This document shows, one piece after another, positions 1-9,615 of a stretch of 64,000 nt of DNA; position 1 is the stretch's first letter, and every line of letters starts with the position of its first letter. The notes under the pieces are model-generated. The model was not told the origin of the DNA. It was given only the letters and a program-made list of their open reading frames with translations, and did not search any database. Position numbers and translations under genes: made by a program. This DNA is from Penium margaritaceum (Eukaryota; Streptophyta; Zygnematophyceae; Desmidiales; Peniaceae), in NCBI GenBank assembly GCA_023375785.1, contig SZWC01000516.1, positions 149,646 to 213,645 on the forward strand. Direction: 5' to 3'.

Positions 1-20
1 CCTCCTCCCCCCCATCCCAC

Positions 21-1280
21 TTGAGACCAGCCCCTCGCCCCTCCTCTCTCTATAATCCAAACCTACTACCAGTTTACTCCCGTCTCAGTCCCCCGGAATT
101 GCGGGCAAATAAGCACCCGCTTGATAGCCTTCGCCCACCCTCCAGACCTTCTCGGCCCCAACTAGGCATTCTCCACTTTAATTGCAATGGAATTCACTCC
201 CGTGAAAAACAATACCTCATATATGAATTCATGCAAGAACATGCCACCCACGTCCTCATTCTCACCGAATCCCATCTCACGCCAGCAGACGCACTTCAAT
301 ACTCCCAATTTGATCTCCACCTATGCCACTTTCACACATTATCCACGTCTCCCTACACGGTAGGCATCAGTGTCTTTTACAAAAGAACTCTAAGTGTCTC
401 CAACATTGTTGAACTTATCCCCGCTCGAGCATTGTCTTTCTCCCTCCTCTGGCTTAACACTCCGGTAATTATCTCGGCAATTTATGCACCTGCCCAGGCA
501 CCATCACGCCCCATGTTCTGGGAATCTCTCCATCCTAAACTTCGAGACCACCCCCCCCCCCCCCACATCCTCATGGGCGATTTCAACTGTGTGACCTCTC
601 CCCTGGACAGACAACCTCCGTCCCTTAACCCAGATTCTACTCTACTCACCACCCTCCTCGAATCTCTCTCCCTGCAAGACACATTCCGTACCATTCACCC
701 AGACGCCCGCCAGTACACATTTATGGCTTCTCCCTCCCAGACCCAAGCCCGTCTCGACAGACTATACCACCCCCAGTCGCTGCCTCTCCCTATCCATCAA
801 ATCTTCCACCTTCCCCTGTTTACCCGCATCTCAGACCACACACAAGCAATTTCTCTCTCCCTCCCCCCCCCGCCACACCTCCCTCACCGCAACAGCCCAT
901 GGAAACTAAACACATCCCTCCTATCCCGTCCTTGGGTCAAACGAAGACTACCTACCCTATTTTGACAAACTTGGCCACTATCCAAGGCTGAATTCACCCG
1001 ACACCTTTGCCACTATAGTCAAGAAGAGGCCCACCGGAAAAAGAAGACCATCTCACATTTAGAAACTTCAGTCACGCACCTTTCCACTGCCTATGTACTT
1101 GACACAGACACACACATCCTCTCCAGACTCACCAAAGCCCGATCCCAACTCCAAGCCTACTACTCCGACAGAAGGACCTCTCATCGTTGCATGTCCTCCT
1201 ATCGATGGAATGTCGCAGGCACCATTCCTTCCCCCCTTTTGTTGTCCAAGGGTTGGGAGGTTTTTTTTCCCACAAAAACC
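21..1280 (+). pseudogene. LINE ORF2, endonuclease domain and linker
   Basis: This part would nick target DNA to prime reverse transcription. Exonuclease-endonuclease-phosphatase motifs appear in order: FNCNG (metal-binding Asn), LTESHL (catalytic Glu), IYAPA, GDFN, a YTF block, ARLDR (families usually have SRLDR) and SDH near residue 270. A TGA at 963-965 ends the first stretch (314 residues from 21). The same frame then stays open with LINE-like linker sequence (QTWPLSKAEF onward) to about 1270. There the frame changes, close to a run of eight T at 1261-1268. The first ATG at 21 is not necessarily the true start, because the frame is open to the window edge. Confidence 0.85.
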
Positions 1281-2590
1281 TCCCAACCAGATTCTCGGCC
1301 TCCGCGACCACACCGGTACTATCTGCACCTCCTTTGACGAGATGGCCTCTATTGTCCACCGCTTTTACGCCCGCATCTACCAAGCACCAGACACCACGCT
1401 AGACTTCTCTCCCTTTCTATCTCACTCTCGAACAAGAAAACTTCCATCGGACATTTACGCCTCCTTGGCCGTCCCCATCACAACTCAGGAGATCTCAGAG
1501 TCCATCCTTTCTCAAGAATCTCATAAGGCCCCCGGACCAGATGGTCTCCTCGGCGAATTTTACAAACATCTTCTCCGAGACATCTCTGACCAACTTCTTC
1601 CCTACTACAATGGCCATCTCCACAACGTGGACACATCCACAGACTTCACCTCCTCCATCACCACCCCGATACCCAAAAAGGGAGACCCTTATGACATCTG
1701 CGCCTACCGCCCCATCTCGTTCCTCAATGTTGAGAACAAAATGCTTGCAAAACTACTGGCTACCCGACTAGCCAAGGCACTCCCCTGTCTCATTCATGAG
1801 GACCAGACCGGCTTTGTCTCAGGGAGGTGCATCTTGCACTCTCTCCTCCAACTATATGATGTTCATCACTATGCCACCACCACTCAAACTCAGATGTACT
1901 TTCTCTCTGCAGACTTCGAAAAAGCTTACGACTCGGTAAACCGCCAATACCTCTTCTCCGTTCTCTCCCACTTTGGCATTCCCCCATCATTCATTCGCTG
2001 GGTCCAGCTCCTACATTCCAACACTGCCACACGCTTCCTCCTTAATGGCACACTAATGGAACCTCTCGTTTTACACTCAGGCGTACGACAGGGTTGCCCA
2101 CTCGCTCCCCTCCTGTTTATATGCGCATTGGAACCAATTGCAGACATGTTCCGCTCTCGACTCCTGGGAATTCCAACTCCCCCCAAACCAAAAATCCTTG
2201 TCGGTTATGCCGATGACGTCACCCTCATTCTCACCTCCACTCGTGAGGTATCCTTGTCCGCTCAACTCTTACGAACAGCTGCCCGATACACTGGGCTTCG
2301 AACCAACTACAAAAAGATCCACCTCATCCGGGTCGGTACACACACCCCTGAACTTACTACGTCGCCTTATTCCTCACCCTCCGAACCCGTCCGTATCCTT
2401 GGACATATGTTTAACCCTACCCTTGATCCTGCTCATACATGGAACCCCATTCTCAAACGACTTCAAGCCGCAGTTACCATTTGGGCAAAGTCTAGGGTTC
2501 CCGTCAAAACAAAAGTAGTGGCTATTAATTCCTACCTCAACCCAAAATTCCTCTTCTACTCATACATCTGTCCACCCACCCCCCCCCCCC
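1281..2590 (+). pseudogene. LINE ORF2, reverse transcriptase domain
   Basis: RT fingers and palm are clear: KAPGPDGL, then AYRPISFLNVENKMLAK, QTGFVSGRCI, the first catalytic block SADFEKAYDSV, SGVRQGCPLAPLLF, and the active-site box YADD in VGYADDVTLIL near 2205-2230. The reading is uninterrupted from about 1285 to a run of 13 C around 2579-2591, where the frame changes by one. The sequence between 1093 and about 1280 in this frame is not LINE-like and is a chance extension. The domain is typical of L1-clade elements. Catalytic residues are intact, so loss of function comes from flanking lesions. Confidence 0.9.
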
Positions 2591-3547
2591 CATCGTCCAG
2601 CAACTAGACACACTCCTCTTTAACTTTCTTTCCTCTAACTCTGTACATGACCCCACCGTCACTGGCCTTCGCCTCTACTCAATACTCACTGCCACTACGC
2701 TTAGAGTGAAAGGAGGGCTCGGAATGATCTGGCCCTCTCGCATTATTGCTACACAAGCAGCCAAATGGGGCTACGCCTTCTTGGCGCCTGGAGAACAGCA
2801 GTGGAAACACACCGCCCTCTTCACCCAAGCCTTCCCCAAAATGGGTCACTTCTTCCTCTCCCACCCTGCAATTTCCAGGATTAAACTCCCCTCTGTCCAC
2901 CCTAGATGTACCTTTATCCTGAAACAATTCCTTGCAACAAACCCTGATATCCCCCTCCCCGACCCCTTTACGAAGAGCTTGCCCATGAATACGTAGCCTA
3001 CAACCGCTTTATCTGCAAACCAGATTCCTCCGCATTTGCTGTGCCCACCTCTGAACGATGGTTGCTCCGGGAACAGATCACTCTCGACACACTTTTCACC
3101 AAACCGATCTCCTCTTTTTCTGTCGCCCGTCAACGCATTATCATGTCCATCCTCCAATCCCTCCCTTCTTCCTGGACCCGCACACTCCAAGAGGGCCCTT
3201 CCTTCACTTCTTCACGACAAATCACTACATACTTTACCATACAAGACTTGGTTGGTCTCCCAAACCCAATGATCTTCCACTTCCCAGCAGATTCTTTGGA
3301 GGCCCCCCAAGTCTATCAGATATCCCCTTCCCTCCGGCTCCTTCCCCACCCCTGGGCCCGACCGGGCATGGCACAAGACAAGGCTCTGACTCCGGTCTTC
3401 ATCGGAAATGATAACCTCTTCATTGGCCTACCAGATCGACCACAAGCCCCAGCATACCGCCTCTCCGGCCCCTCCCCACCACTCCTCCGACTTTACAATC
3501 GCCTCCTAACTCCACGCCAACTACACCCGTCCTACGAAGCCAACTGA
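2591..3547 (+). pseudogene. LINE ORF2, region after RT
   Basis: After the C run the frame continues as VQQLDTLLFNFL and GLGMIWPS, the conserved block that follows RT in plant LINEs. A second frame change near 2950-2970, again at a C-rich stretch, leads into ELAHEYVAYNRF and SERWLLREQI, which runs to a TGA at 3545-3547. No catalytic motif is known for this part of the family. It links RT to the C-terminal zinc region. Confidence 0.75.
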
Positions 3548-4068
3548 ACAGAAAAATACCCAAACAAGAACTTCGATTGGCCCTCACTTCGCCGTAAATT
3601 TAGTCATCTACACTCAACATCTGTTCCAACGACGTCATGCACCGCATATTATTTCGCTCTATCCCAGTTGCGCACCACACTCGCTTTATGAACCCAAATA
3701 AACGAGGACGTTGTCCCTACTGCCTTGCTGATGAGACAATTGAACACTGCTTCCTTCTGTGTAATCGATTACATGGCCTCACATTCCATCTTGCACGCTT
3801 ATACCAAGCCTTCTTCCCGGACTCACCTTCAGACCCCACTGACTTGCTCCTCGGCCATTTTGAACCTCTCTCTTACAACGCTGCTTGGACGGTTATCCGA
3901 TCTTCCCTCTTCCACCTCATCTGGCAAGAACGATGGGCTCAACCTTATGCCTCTCCGACCCCAAAACTACTTGCAATCTTCCCTGCCACACTACAACACC
4001 ACACATGGTTAATCTCATCCATTTTTACGGCCAAACGCACAAAGAAAGCGAGAATGCGCCTTAAATAA
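3548..4068 (+). pseudogene. LINE ORF2, C-terminal zinc-binding region (zf-RVT)
   Basis: The segment reads HRILFRSIPVAHHTRF, then GRCPYCLADETIEHCFLLC. This Cys-x2-Cys with downstream His-Cys fits the zf-RVT module at the C terminus of plant LINE ORF2 proteins, which is thought to bind the template RNA. The frame here differs from the preceding one, with the change at about 3610-3635. The gene ends with a run of basic residues and TAA at 4066-4068, which looks like the native C terminus. Confidence 0.8.
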
Positions 4069-4305
4069 TTCGAAAACGACTTTTTCCACCCTATCGGCTT
4101 GTGCAACTTTCTCATCATGGAACCTCGGTGTCGTTTGCGCCTCTCCTTGGATTTTACACTATGGTGGAAACACCCCCACCTCTACCCATTCCCACCATAA
4201 ACCAAACTTTGGGGGGCCGGGTTCAACCCCCGGGCGATTTTGGTGCTGAGGTAGCACCCCCGCCTCAGCCGGTTGTGACCTGGGGCAAAAACAAAAAAAA
4301 AACAA
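4069..4305 (+). other. LINE 3' UTR and A-rich tail
   Basis: Non-coding sequence ends in an A-rich tract broken by single C residues (about 4287-4305), as expected for target-primed insertion. It contains GGTTCAACCCC at 4220-4230, which fits the Pol III B-box consensus. No A box lies at a suitable distance upstream, so I do not call a tRNA or SINE here. Confidence 0.6.
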
Positions 4306-5079
4306 GAGGTAGGTGTTGCACGCAAAGCGTGCATAGGGTTACATAGTAACCAAGCAAAAGTATTCATATTAGCATCTCTTAAGAGGCTAAATGGTTGCCC
4401 GCAATCCAGACCACATAATGGAAGGTTTGCCATGAGACTTTACCTCGCTTGTGGAAACAGAATGTGGTTGTAAATGGATTGCCAAAATTTCACCCGCATT
4501 CGTTCAAACTATTTTTTTTGTTTGCCCTGGGGTGCTCTTAAACATTGCGTATGGTTTGGGCAAACTTTTCCTAATTTACCTCAAGATATGCTGGATTTAT
4601 TGCAGCTTGTGTGGATGTAAAAGCTTAAAAAGAAAACGACCGAAAATTTAACAAATGCGCTCAACGATATAGTTTTATGTATAACAGTCCACCAACATAT
4701 TCAAGAAGAACCTCAAAAGGCATTTCTTCTCGTGCTTTCTTGATGAATTTGGTTTCATGTCATGGTGAATTTATTTTAATGAGATTAATCTGCTCTTCTA
4801 TCGTGAACATGCTAGTTTCACACATCTATGATGAACTTCACCAAAAAACATACCTTTGACAAATGTAGATGAATTTTAAATGTTTCATTATGTTATGAAA
4901 AAAAGATGACGTAATTATAGGCAGAACTTAACCTATGTACCTTCTTCTATGATGGTGGTTGAAGTTTTTTTCTTTCAATTGCATTTTGACCCTGTTTGAA
5001 GCCGGGTTCACGAGTCACAAGAGTTCCTCATGAAGACCAGTTCCGTAAAACAGGACAAGGTGAGGCCAAGGTTGGACCC
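4306..5079. other. Unassigned AT-rich DNA
   Basis: No gene or recognisable repeat was found. Short imperfect hairpins lie near 4318-4355. The last five bases (5075-5079, GACCC) are the left target duplication of the next element. Confidence 0.5.
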
Positions 5080-5912
5080 TGTTAAGATTTGCGGAAGGTG
5101 GATGGGTGAAACTGGACTGAAAACTGGAAGGGCAAGACGTGGCCGGGTGAAACTGAAATATCTGTAGGAATTTGTCGATCACATGGAGAAGCACATGAAG
5201 AGTTCCCTGAACCAGCTGCAGGGATGTAGCCACAAGTGTAGACTTGTGGACCCGCAGGGCGCCCGCCCTGGATGCCTTGAGACTAAGTCTGGAAACCAGA
5301 CCTGGAGCAGACTGCTTGTAGAGCCACTAGCTTGCACTGAACAACGCGCAGGCCTTTGTAGGAGGTGCGTCCCAAGGCACTGGCTTGGAGTGTCAGAGGC
5401 TGAGGCTTGAAGATGCAGACTCTGGAGGAATCTGAAGGAATCTGATGATGTCTGAAGGCGTTGTCAAGGCATTATGGACTGAAGAGACTGAGCCCCTTAA
5501 GTAGTCCAGGGAGGGCCTCCTTGGAGGCTCTGGCCTTGGAGGTTTAGGTAGTTGCATAACCACCTGGGTGGTTACATAACCACCTGGGAGGTTACATAAC
5601 CACCCAGGCCAGCTGAAGAGTCACCTGGAAGATGAATGGTCACTGGCAGCCACTGGAGGTTGAAGATGCACAGGTAGTTGAAGGGTCACCAGGAGGTAGT
5701 AAGAGGTTGACCAACTACCCTTCAGCAGGAAGCTGAAGGGTCATAGCCTTCAAAGGCCTCCAAGTGCACCTCAGATGTTGTAGAGAAAGGGATTTGAACC
5801 TCCCTTCCATCCATTTAAGGAGGTGAATTTTCTGGCCCTCCAAAGTAGATAAAATGCACCACGAGATGCATTTTAGCCAAACCTGGCCATCAAAACTGGG
5901 TAAATCACAACA
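5080..5912 (-). repeat. LTR, downstream copy
   Basis: It is 833 bp and nearly identical to 8783-9615. Inside it, at 5557-5607, are three adjacent copies of a unit of about 20 bp containing ACATAACCACC with inverted arms AACCACC/GGTGGTT. Confidence 0.95.
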
Positions 5913-5921
5913 CCCCCCCTC
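5913..5921 (-). other. Polypurine tract
   Basis: The plus strand shows seven C then TC immediately inside the left LTR, giving a G-rich purine tract on the minus strand where plus-strand DNA synthesis would start. Confidence 0.8.
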
Positions 5922-6139
5922 AGTTGATGATGGCCGGTGTTGAAGATGATCCTTGATGGAAATGTGGGAGGATCATTGTCTTGAAGACACGTGATGGAGT
6001 CGGTTTCGGAAGAAAATGGTACTTCTGTAATGGTTGTCGAAAACCGGACGTAGTCTGTGTCCCAAAGATGAAGATGGCGCGGATTGTGCTTGGTCGAAGG
6101 AGTAGGGCCGGGCGCTTAGAGCGAAGTCTCGCCTTTTTT

Positions 6140-6450
6140 TTTTCTTTTTTTTTTTTTGTTGCCGCGAGATCCGCGGATGTCGCGAGCGAGCCCTCGCTCG
6201 CTCCCCCCCCTTTCCTCTCTCGCTATCCGCGGATACTGCGGCCCTCGCAGTATCCGCGTGAAACTGCGAGGGTCGCAGTTTCCAAGGAAACTGCGAGGAA
6301 GATGGGGGGCGTCGACCTCGCTCGAACGAGGCTCGAGCGATCGGTCGACCGGCCGCCAGCGAGCGGGCGGTCGAGCGAGGCCGTCGATCCCCGGTCTCCT
6401 GCTGGCCGGCGGTTGCTCGAAACCGCCAGATGAGGTGCGGTTGTGAGGGG
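6140..6450. repeat. GC-rich block of overlapping palindromes
   Basis: Near the downstream end of the LTR element, short inverted repeats follow one another: CCGCGG cores, CGCAGTATCCGCG opposite CGCGGATACTGCG-like arms, a GAAACTGCGAGG/GCAGTTTCC pair, and several TCGAGCGA/TCGCTCGA arms. This could form strong RNA or DNA structure. A reading frame of 195 codons crosses it on the minus strand (6116-6703), but its composition looks like a by-product of the palindromes. Confidence 0.6.
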
Positions 6451-6742
6451 GAGGTTTGCGCAAACTGCCCCGCCGGCCTCGAAAGACGAAGACCGCGTCG
6501 CTTGGCAGTTTTGGTCTTGTAACGGTGCAGTTGTCGAGGAGGTTTACAGAAACGCCCCTTTCATTGGAGAAGAAGCTGAAAAGTTGGCAGGAAGTTGTGG
6601 AAACTGCCTGGGGCGGTTTTTCAGGCCGTTTTTTGCACGATGGAGGTAGAAGTTGCCAGTAACTTCCAAAGTAGAGGATGTGGGAGCTCCCACGTCCAGT
6701 CATGGTGCACTTGCAGGGTTAGTTGAAGTCCTCCAAGCCCAC

Positions 6743-6749
6743 TATAAAA
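6743..6749 (+). promoter_or_regulatory. Candidate TATA box for the antisense ORF
   Basis: TATAAAA lies in the context CCCACTATAAAAGCC, 112 bp upstream of the ATG at 6855. A start site about 30 bp downstream would leave a leader of roughly 80 nt. The match is good, but promoter activity is inference. Confidence 0.5.
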
Positions 6750-6854
6750 GCCAAAGACTCTGGCATTTGAAAGCCACCACTCAGAACTGTGGCCTTGAGG
6801 CTTGTGAGGCAAAAAATCAAAGATGTAATATTCTCTTGCAGCCGCCCTGTGGAG

Positions 6855-7544
6855 ATGGAGCGATCTTTGTCCTCCGATGTGAGGCGGAGTGAATTCGTGG
6901 CCAAGGAAAATACCTTCCACGATGTCGAGATCAACGAAAATTCTCCGTCAGCTGCTGCAACACAAGGAACATCTCCAGAGGCACCACCGACGAATGATTT
7001 TCCACTGTCAAATTTTGCCGACGTGGAATTTGACGATGACCACTGCTGGAGGCCTGTTGTTGTGGACGCTCCAAGCGAGAAAAATATTTTCTCGCGTTCT
7101 CGTTCACTTCCCGTGCTTCCGGAAGAGGCACCGATGCAGCAGGTGGCGAAAGTGGTGCCCGCAAACCTGGGACAAGTGGAGTCATCAACTCCAATTCTGG
7201 CGATGGGTGAAACCGAGTTGGAGCCTTCATGCGATTTCTCAACCGTGGATACTGCTACTCCACGATGGGGTGAGAGACGAAGAAGACGTCGTTCCTTGGC
7301 TTCGTTGTACGAAGACAGTACTGCGACGAGCGTTGTGACAATGGTCGGAGATCACACGGATGAAGACACCGCTGGTTCGGTGCCTCCAGGGTACACCGCG
7401 CGGCAGTGGGCACGGCTTCGGCGGCAAAGGCAGCTTAGGATCCGCCGATGGGCGAGGGATCCGACAGTGGAGATCCTGTCATATCGGCCGCTCATGATAC
7501 GAACACCTCGGAGAGGTGGTGGTCGTGTAGGGTCTTCTTGTTGA
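6855..7544 (+). CDS. Antisense ORF inside the LTR element, function unknown
   Basis: This ORF of 229 codons lies on the strand opposite to the element's own transcription. I took ATG at 6855 as start; the open frame extends upstream to 6789 without an earlier ATG. The protein has an acidic, Ser/Pro-rich N-terminal half (EFDDDHCWRPVVV), a run of six Arg near residue 145, and a basic C terminus (QWARLRRQRQLRIRRW). Composition is that of a real protein rather than a shadow of the other strand. No family is recognised. It could be a captured host gene segment or an element-encoded antisense ORF of the kind described in some plant LTR elements. Confidence 0.5.
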   Translation: MERSLSSDVRRSEFVAKENTFHDVEINENSPSAAATQGTSPEAPPTNDFPLSNFADVEFDDDHCWRPVVVDAPSEKNIFSRSRSLPVLPEEAPMQQVAKVVPANLGQVESSTPILAMGETELEPSCDFSTVDTATPRWGERRRRRRSLASLYEDSTATSVVTMVGDHTDEDTAGSVPPGYTARQWARLRRQRQLRIRRWARDPTVEILSYRPLMIRTPRRGGGRVGSSC

Positions 7545-8720
7545 GCTTGTGAATTTGTGACGATGGATATTGGCTCCTTTGGTGTAATGTTGACCTTCAA
7601 ACTCGTTGATACTGATTTTTTTTTTACTGGTGCTCTCTGGGAATATTTTCCAGCTCCACAGGAAGTGGTGGACAATGTCGCCGGCCTTCACAAGGCGAGG
7701 AGAAGTGCTGAATGCCTTCATTGGGACGTTGAACATTTGGCAGCACCTTGTTGGCAAGGGGGAGTGGTGCCACCCAGAAGCTTTGCTAGGCATAGCAATC
7801 AACAACCTGGTGAGTTGTGTCTGAAAGCGTCGAATGGTTGCGCCATGACTAGCTCCGTCAGCTAGCATTATGTAAAGTGTTGTAGCCGTGTCTGCTGCCG
7901 TTACAGACAAATTTGCTTCCGCTCCAGCTTCGTCAGCTGGCAATGTGTAGAGGGTTACAGCCGTGTCTGCTGCCGTTACAGACAAATTTGCTGCCGCTCC
8001 AACTTCGTCAGCTGGCCATGTGTAAAGAGTTGCATCCGTGTCCACTTCCGTTGCGGACAAATCTGCTGCCGCTCCAACTTCGTTAGCTGGCAATGTGTAG
8101 AGGGTTGCAGCCGTGTCTGCTGCCATTACAGACAAATTTGCTGCCGCTCCAGCTTTGTCAGCTGGCAATGTGTAGAGGGTTGCAGCCGTGTCTGCTGTCG
8201 TTACAAACAAATTTGCTGCCGCTCCAGCTTCGTCAGCTGGCCATGTGTAAAGAGTTGCAGCCGTGTCCGCTGCAGTTGCGGACAAATCTGCTACCGCTCC
8301 AGCTTTGTCAGTTGGCACTGTGTAGAATTTTGCAGCCGTATTCGCTGCTGTTGAAGACTTATCTGCAGCTGTTCCAGCTTCGTCAGCTGGCAATGTGTAG
8401 AACGTTGCAGCCGAGTTTGCTGCCTTTGGAGATTGACTTGTTACTTCGTCAGCTTCTTCAGCTGGCGCTGTGTAAGATGGAGTACATAAGTCTGCTCCTT
8501 GTGCCTGCCGTGTGACTTGTTTGTGCAGGCTTTTGATGTCAGCCCCAAACTTGAGGCAGAGATCCCAAAGCCGCTGGGTGAATAGAGATTGGAGTGCAGA
8601 GATGTTCAGTGTCTGCTGCACGTCCTGGGAGAGTAGGCTTGTGGTAAAAGCCTGCAATTGAACGCGTTGGAAGTCAGCAACCACGTCCACATTGTAATTG
8701 TCTTCTGCCTTGCTTTCCAT
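7479..8720 (-). CDS. Repeat-bearing ORF of the non-autonomous LTR element
   Basis: From the first ATG after the primer-binding site (MESKAED) the frame is open for 413 codons; further in-frame codons upstream run through the LTR and are probably untranslated. Residues 1-75 look helical and polar (QDVQQTLNISALQSLF). About eight copies of a 25-residue repeat built around TLYTLPADEAGAAANLS follow. The last 120 residues are basic and unrelated to anything I recognise. The position right after the leader is where gag normally sits, so a structural or RNA-binding role is plausible, but no zinc knuckle or capsid motif is visible. Function is unknown. Confidence 0.6.
   Translation of the reverse strand: MESKAEDNYNVDVVADFQRVQLQAFTTSLLSQDVQQTLNISALQSLFTQRLWDLCLKFGADIKSLHKQVTRQAQGADLCTPSYTAPAEEADEVTSQSPKAANSAATFYTLPADEAGTAADKSSTAANTAAKFYTVPTDKAGAVADLSATAADTAATLYTWPADEAGAAANLFVTTADTAATLYTLPADKAGAAANLSVMAADTAATLYTLPANEVGAAADLSATEVDTDATLYTWPADEVGAAANLSVTAADTAVTLYTLPADEAGAEANLSVTAADTATTLYIMLADGASHGATIRRFQTQLTRLLIAMPSKASGWHHSPLPTRCCQMFNVPMKAFSTSPRLVKAGDIVHHFLWSWKIFPESTSKKKISINEFEGQHYTKGANIHRHKFTSSTRRPYTTTTSPRCSYHERPI
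7862..8480. repeat. 75-bp tandem repeat, about eight copies
   Basis: The period is exactly 75 bp where measured (for example GCTCCAGCTT at 8221 and 8296). The unit is a multiple of three and encodes 25 residues on the minus strand. Copies differ by scattered substitutions that mostly keep the frame. Confidence 0.9.
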
Positions 8721-8770
8721 GATGTTGCACGTATGGTGGAGCCTTTCTTGTCTTCGAAGGCCGTTGCCGT

Positions 8771-8782
8771 GCTCTGATACCA
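8771..8782 (-). other. Primer-binding site, initiator tRNA-Met 3' end
   Basis: Minus-strand TGGTATCAGAGC abuts the upstream LTR directly. It is complementary to the 3' terminus of plant initiator tRNA-Met, the primer typical of copia-type elements. Confidence 0.9.
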
Positions 8783-9615
8783 TGTTAAGATTTTCGGAAG
8801 GTGGATGGGTGAAACTGGACTGAAAACTGGAAGGGCAAGACGTGGACGGGTGAAACTGAAATATCTGTAGGAATTTTTCGATCACATGGAGAAGCACATG
8901 AAGAGTTCCCTGAACCAGCTGCAGGGATGTAGCCACAAGTGTAGACTTGTGGACCCGCAGGGCGCCCGCCCTGGATGCCTTAAGACTAAGTCTGGAAACC
9001 AGACCTGGAGCAGACTGCTTGTAGAGCCACTAGCTTGCACTGAACAACGCGCAGGCCTTTGTAGGAGGTGCGTCCCAAGGCACTGGCTTGGAGTGTCAGA
9101 GGCTGAGGCTTGAAGATGCAGACTCTGGAGGAATCTGAAGGAATCTGATGATGTCTGAAGGCGTTGTCAAGGCATTATGGACTGAAGAGACTGAGCCCCT
9201 TAAGTAGTCCAGGGAGGGCCTCCTTGGAGGCTCTGGCCTTGGAGGTTTAGGTAGTTGCATAACCACCTGGGTGGTTACATAACCACCTGGGAGGTTACAT
9301 AACCACCCAGGCCAGCTGAAGAGTCACCTGGAAGATGAATGGTCACTGGCAGCCACTGGAGGTTGAAGATGCACAGGTAGTTGAAGGGTCACCAGGAGGT
9401 AGTAAGAGGTTGACCAACTACCCTTCAGCAGGAAGCTGAAGGGTCATAGCCTTCAAAGGCCTCCAAGTGCACCTCAGATGTTGTAGAGAAAGGGATTTGA
9501 ACCTCCCTTCCATCCATTTAAGGAGGTGAATTTTCTGGCCCTCCAAAGTAGATAAAATGCACCACAAGATGCATTTTAGCCAAACCTGGCCATCGAAACT
9601 GGGTAAATCACAACA
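8783..9615 (-). repeat. LTR, upstream copy
   Basis: It is the direct-repeat partner of 5080-5912. It ends next to the target duplication GACCC at 9616-9620. Confidence 0.95.

Larger units (their letters stand above)
1..4305 (+). mobile_element. LINE (non-LTR retrotransposon, AP-endonuclease type), 5' end outside window
   Basis: The order is AP endonuclease, reverse transcriptase, a post-RT region and a C-terminal zinc-knuckle region, followed by a 3' UTR and an A-rich tail at about 4287-4305. This is the ORF2 plan of plant L1-like LINEs. A gag-like ORF1, if present, lies before the window. The frame is carried by at least five successive segments, so the copy is dead. Several of the frame changes fall at homopolymer C or T runs, so some could be base-calling errors. 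No target duplication can be tested because the 5' end is missing. Confidence 0.9.
5080..9615 (-). mobile_element. Non-autonomous LTR retrotransposon, young
   Basis: Two direct repeats of 833 bp (5080-5912 and 8783-9615) start TGTTAAGA and end CACAACA, and the whole is flanked by a 5-bp duplication GACCC (5075-5079, 9616-9620). On the minus strand the primer-binding site TGGTATCAGAGC follows the right LTR, and a G-rich polypurine tract precedes the left LTR, so transcription runs right to left. The internal 2.87 kb has no protease, integrase, RT or RNase H, so it must rely on proteins from another element. I saw only about six differences between the LTRs (under 1%), so insertion was recent. 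It looks structurally whole. Confidence 0.95.

Noticed and set aside
1187-1402. Short ORFs overlapping the LINE in other frames
   Set aside because: They overlap recognisable endonuclease linker and RT sequence and show no own similarity.
4210-4235. Possible tRNA gene from a B-box match
   Set aside because: No A box or cloverleaf around it; it is in the LINE 3' UTR.
7862-8480. CRISPR-like repeat array
   Set aside because: Direct 75-bp repeats without unique spacers, inside a coding frame of a eukaryotic element.
8093-8515. Leu/Gln/Cys-rich repeat ORF on the plus strand
   Set aside because: Shadow of the 75-bp repeat that is in frame on the minus strand; a repeat length divisible by three keeps several frames open.
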